Positions 4,328 through 5,015 of a stretch of DNA of 5,015 nt are shown piece after piece. The stretch is from an uncultured Oxalobacteraceae bacterium (GTDB taxonomy: Bacteria > Pseudomonadota > Gammaproteobacteria > Burkholderiales > Burkholderiaceae): the NCBI GenBank assembly GCA_946479255.1, contig CAMLFK010000327.1, forward strand, positions 1-5,015, written 5' to 3'. The position numbers and the translations under genes were made by a program. Position 1 is the first letter of the stretch. Every line of letters starts with the position of its first letter. The notes beneath the pieces were generated by a model. The model ran no database searches and was not told the DNA's origin. It saw only the letters and a program-made list of their open reading frames with translations.

Positions 4328-5015
4328 ATGGCTACTACGTACACCACCCTGATTTCCGCCACCGAGCTGGCTGCCCATATCGACGACCCGAAGTGGGTAG
4401 TGATCGACTGCCGCCACGACCTGATGAACCTGGCCGCCGGCCGCGAAGGCTACGCCATCGGGCATATCAAGAACGCCCTGTTCATCGACCTGGAGACCCA
4501 GCTGTCCGGCGCCAAGCGTGGTGAGGATGGTGTGTTCCGCGGACGCCACCCGCTGCCCGAGCGGGCGGCCCTGGTCGAGACCTTGCGTGCGCTCGGCATC
4601 GACGACGATTCGCAAGTGGTGGCGTATGACGCGCACGGCGGCATGTTCGCCGCGCGCCTGTGGTGGCTGCTGCGCTGGATCGGCCACGAAGCCGTTGCCG
4701 TGCTCGATGGCGGCATGGCGGCGTGGCAGGCGCCGGGATTGCCGATGTCGACCGACGTGCCGAAACGCGCCGCCGGCAGCATCGGCGAGCGCGCTGCGCT
4801 GGTGGGGACGGTGTCCGTCGGCGAGGTGGTCGGTAATTTGGAAAGTGGCGCACGCACGGTGATCGACGCGCGCGCCGCCGACCGCTTCCGCGGAGAGAAT
4901 GAAACCATCGACCCGGTCGGCGGGCATATTCCGGGCGCGAAGAACCGCTTCTTCAAGGAAAACCTGCAGGCGGACGGCCGCTTCAAGAATGCGCAGCAGC
5001 TGCGCGCGGAATGGT
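4328..5015 (+). CDS. Two-domain rhodanese-like sulfurtransferase (3' end off the right edge)
   Basis: This family (thiosulfate or 3-mercaptopyruvate sulfurtransferase) moves a sulfane sulfur through a cysteine persulfide to cyanide, thiols or protein acceptors. I read 229 uninterrupted codons from the ATG at 4328; family members are usually about 280-290 residues, so some 55 are missing. The N-terminal rhodanese domain shows VVIDCRHDL at 24-32, GHIKNA at 45-50, then the loop VAYDAHGGMFAARLWW at 98-113 and VLDGGMAAW at 125-133. Its active-site loop carries Asp101 and no Cys, so this domain is the inactive one, as in all tandem sulfurtransferases. The second domain begins with VIDARAADRFRG at 178-189 and GHIPGAKN at 199-206. 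The catalytic Cys loop of that domain should lie just beyond the window, so neither activity nor the thiosulfate versus mercaptopyruvate preference can be judged. It is third in the Rieske operon. A sulfur-handling or Fe-S-related role beside the oxygenase is inference only. Confidence 0.92.
   Translation, partial: MATTYTTLISATELAAHIDDPKWVVIDCRHDLMNLAAGREGYAIGHIKNALFIDLETQLSGAKRGEDGVFRGRHPLPERAALVETLRALGIDDDSQVVAYDAHGGMFAARLWWLLRWIGHEAVAVLDGGMAAWQAPGLPMSTDVPKRAAGSIGERAALVGTVSVGEVVGNLESGARTVIDARAADRFRGENETIDPVGGHIPGAKNRFFKENLQADGRFKNAQQLRAEW

Noticed and set aside
3397..4362. A 321-codon open frame on the minus strand opposite the transporter
   Set aside because: Antisense to a clear ten-helix EamA protein. 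It is full of Gly, His, Gln and Asp with no hydrophobic core or motif, so it is a shadow of high GC.
4163..4986. Minus-strand frames of 254 and 178 codons over the sulfurtransferase
   Set aside because: They oppose two recognisable rhodanese domains on the plus strand and show no motif of their own.

Overview
The window looks like chromosomal DNA of a GC-rich betaproteobacterium, most likely from the Oxalobacteraceae or a close Burkholderiales relative (Massilia, Duganella, Janthinobacterium or Herbaspirillum type). This rests on protein character, high GC3 codon use and the xseB-ispA-dxs gene order. It is inference, because no search could be run. No tRNA, rRNA, insertion sequence, phage or CRISPR signal is visible.

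Layout: two gene groups diverge from a 334-bp intergenic region (1957-2290). Leftward on the minus strand lies a tightly coupled housekeeping operon: xseB (exonuclease VII small subunit), ispA (farnesyl diphosphate synthase) and dxs (1-deoxy-D-xylulose-5-phosphate synthase, whose 3' end runs off the left edge). xseB and ispA overlap by 4 bp (ATGA), and ispA and dxs abut with no gap (TAAATG). Dxs makes the first intermediate of the MEP pathway and IspA condenses the resulting C5 units to C15 farnesyl diphosphate, so the operon covers the entry step and a late step of isoprenoid synthesis.

Rightward on the plus strand lies a second compact group: a Rieske-type non-heme iron oxygenase large subunit of unknown substrate, an EamA/DMT-family ten-helix transporter that overlaps it by 1 nt (TGATG), and 7 nt later a two-domain rhodanese-type sulfurtransferase cut by the right edge before its expected catalytic cysteine. 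The spacing suggests co-transcription. The combination suggests an uncharacterised oxidative or transport function, but the sequence does not reveal the substrate and no reductase partner is in view.

The intergenic region holds a good -10 box (TATAAT) for the rightward genes with a poor -35, several short inverted repeats, a 10-bp tandem-like direct repeat in the leader, a possible 23-codon ORF, and two weak -10 candidates for the leftward operon. The weak -35 together with the repeats hints at regulated expression of the Rieske group.
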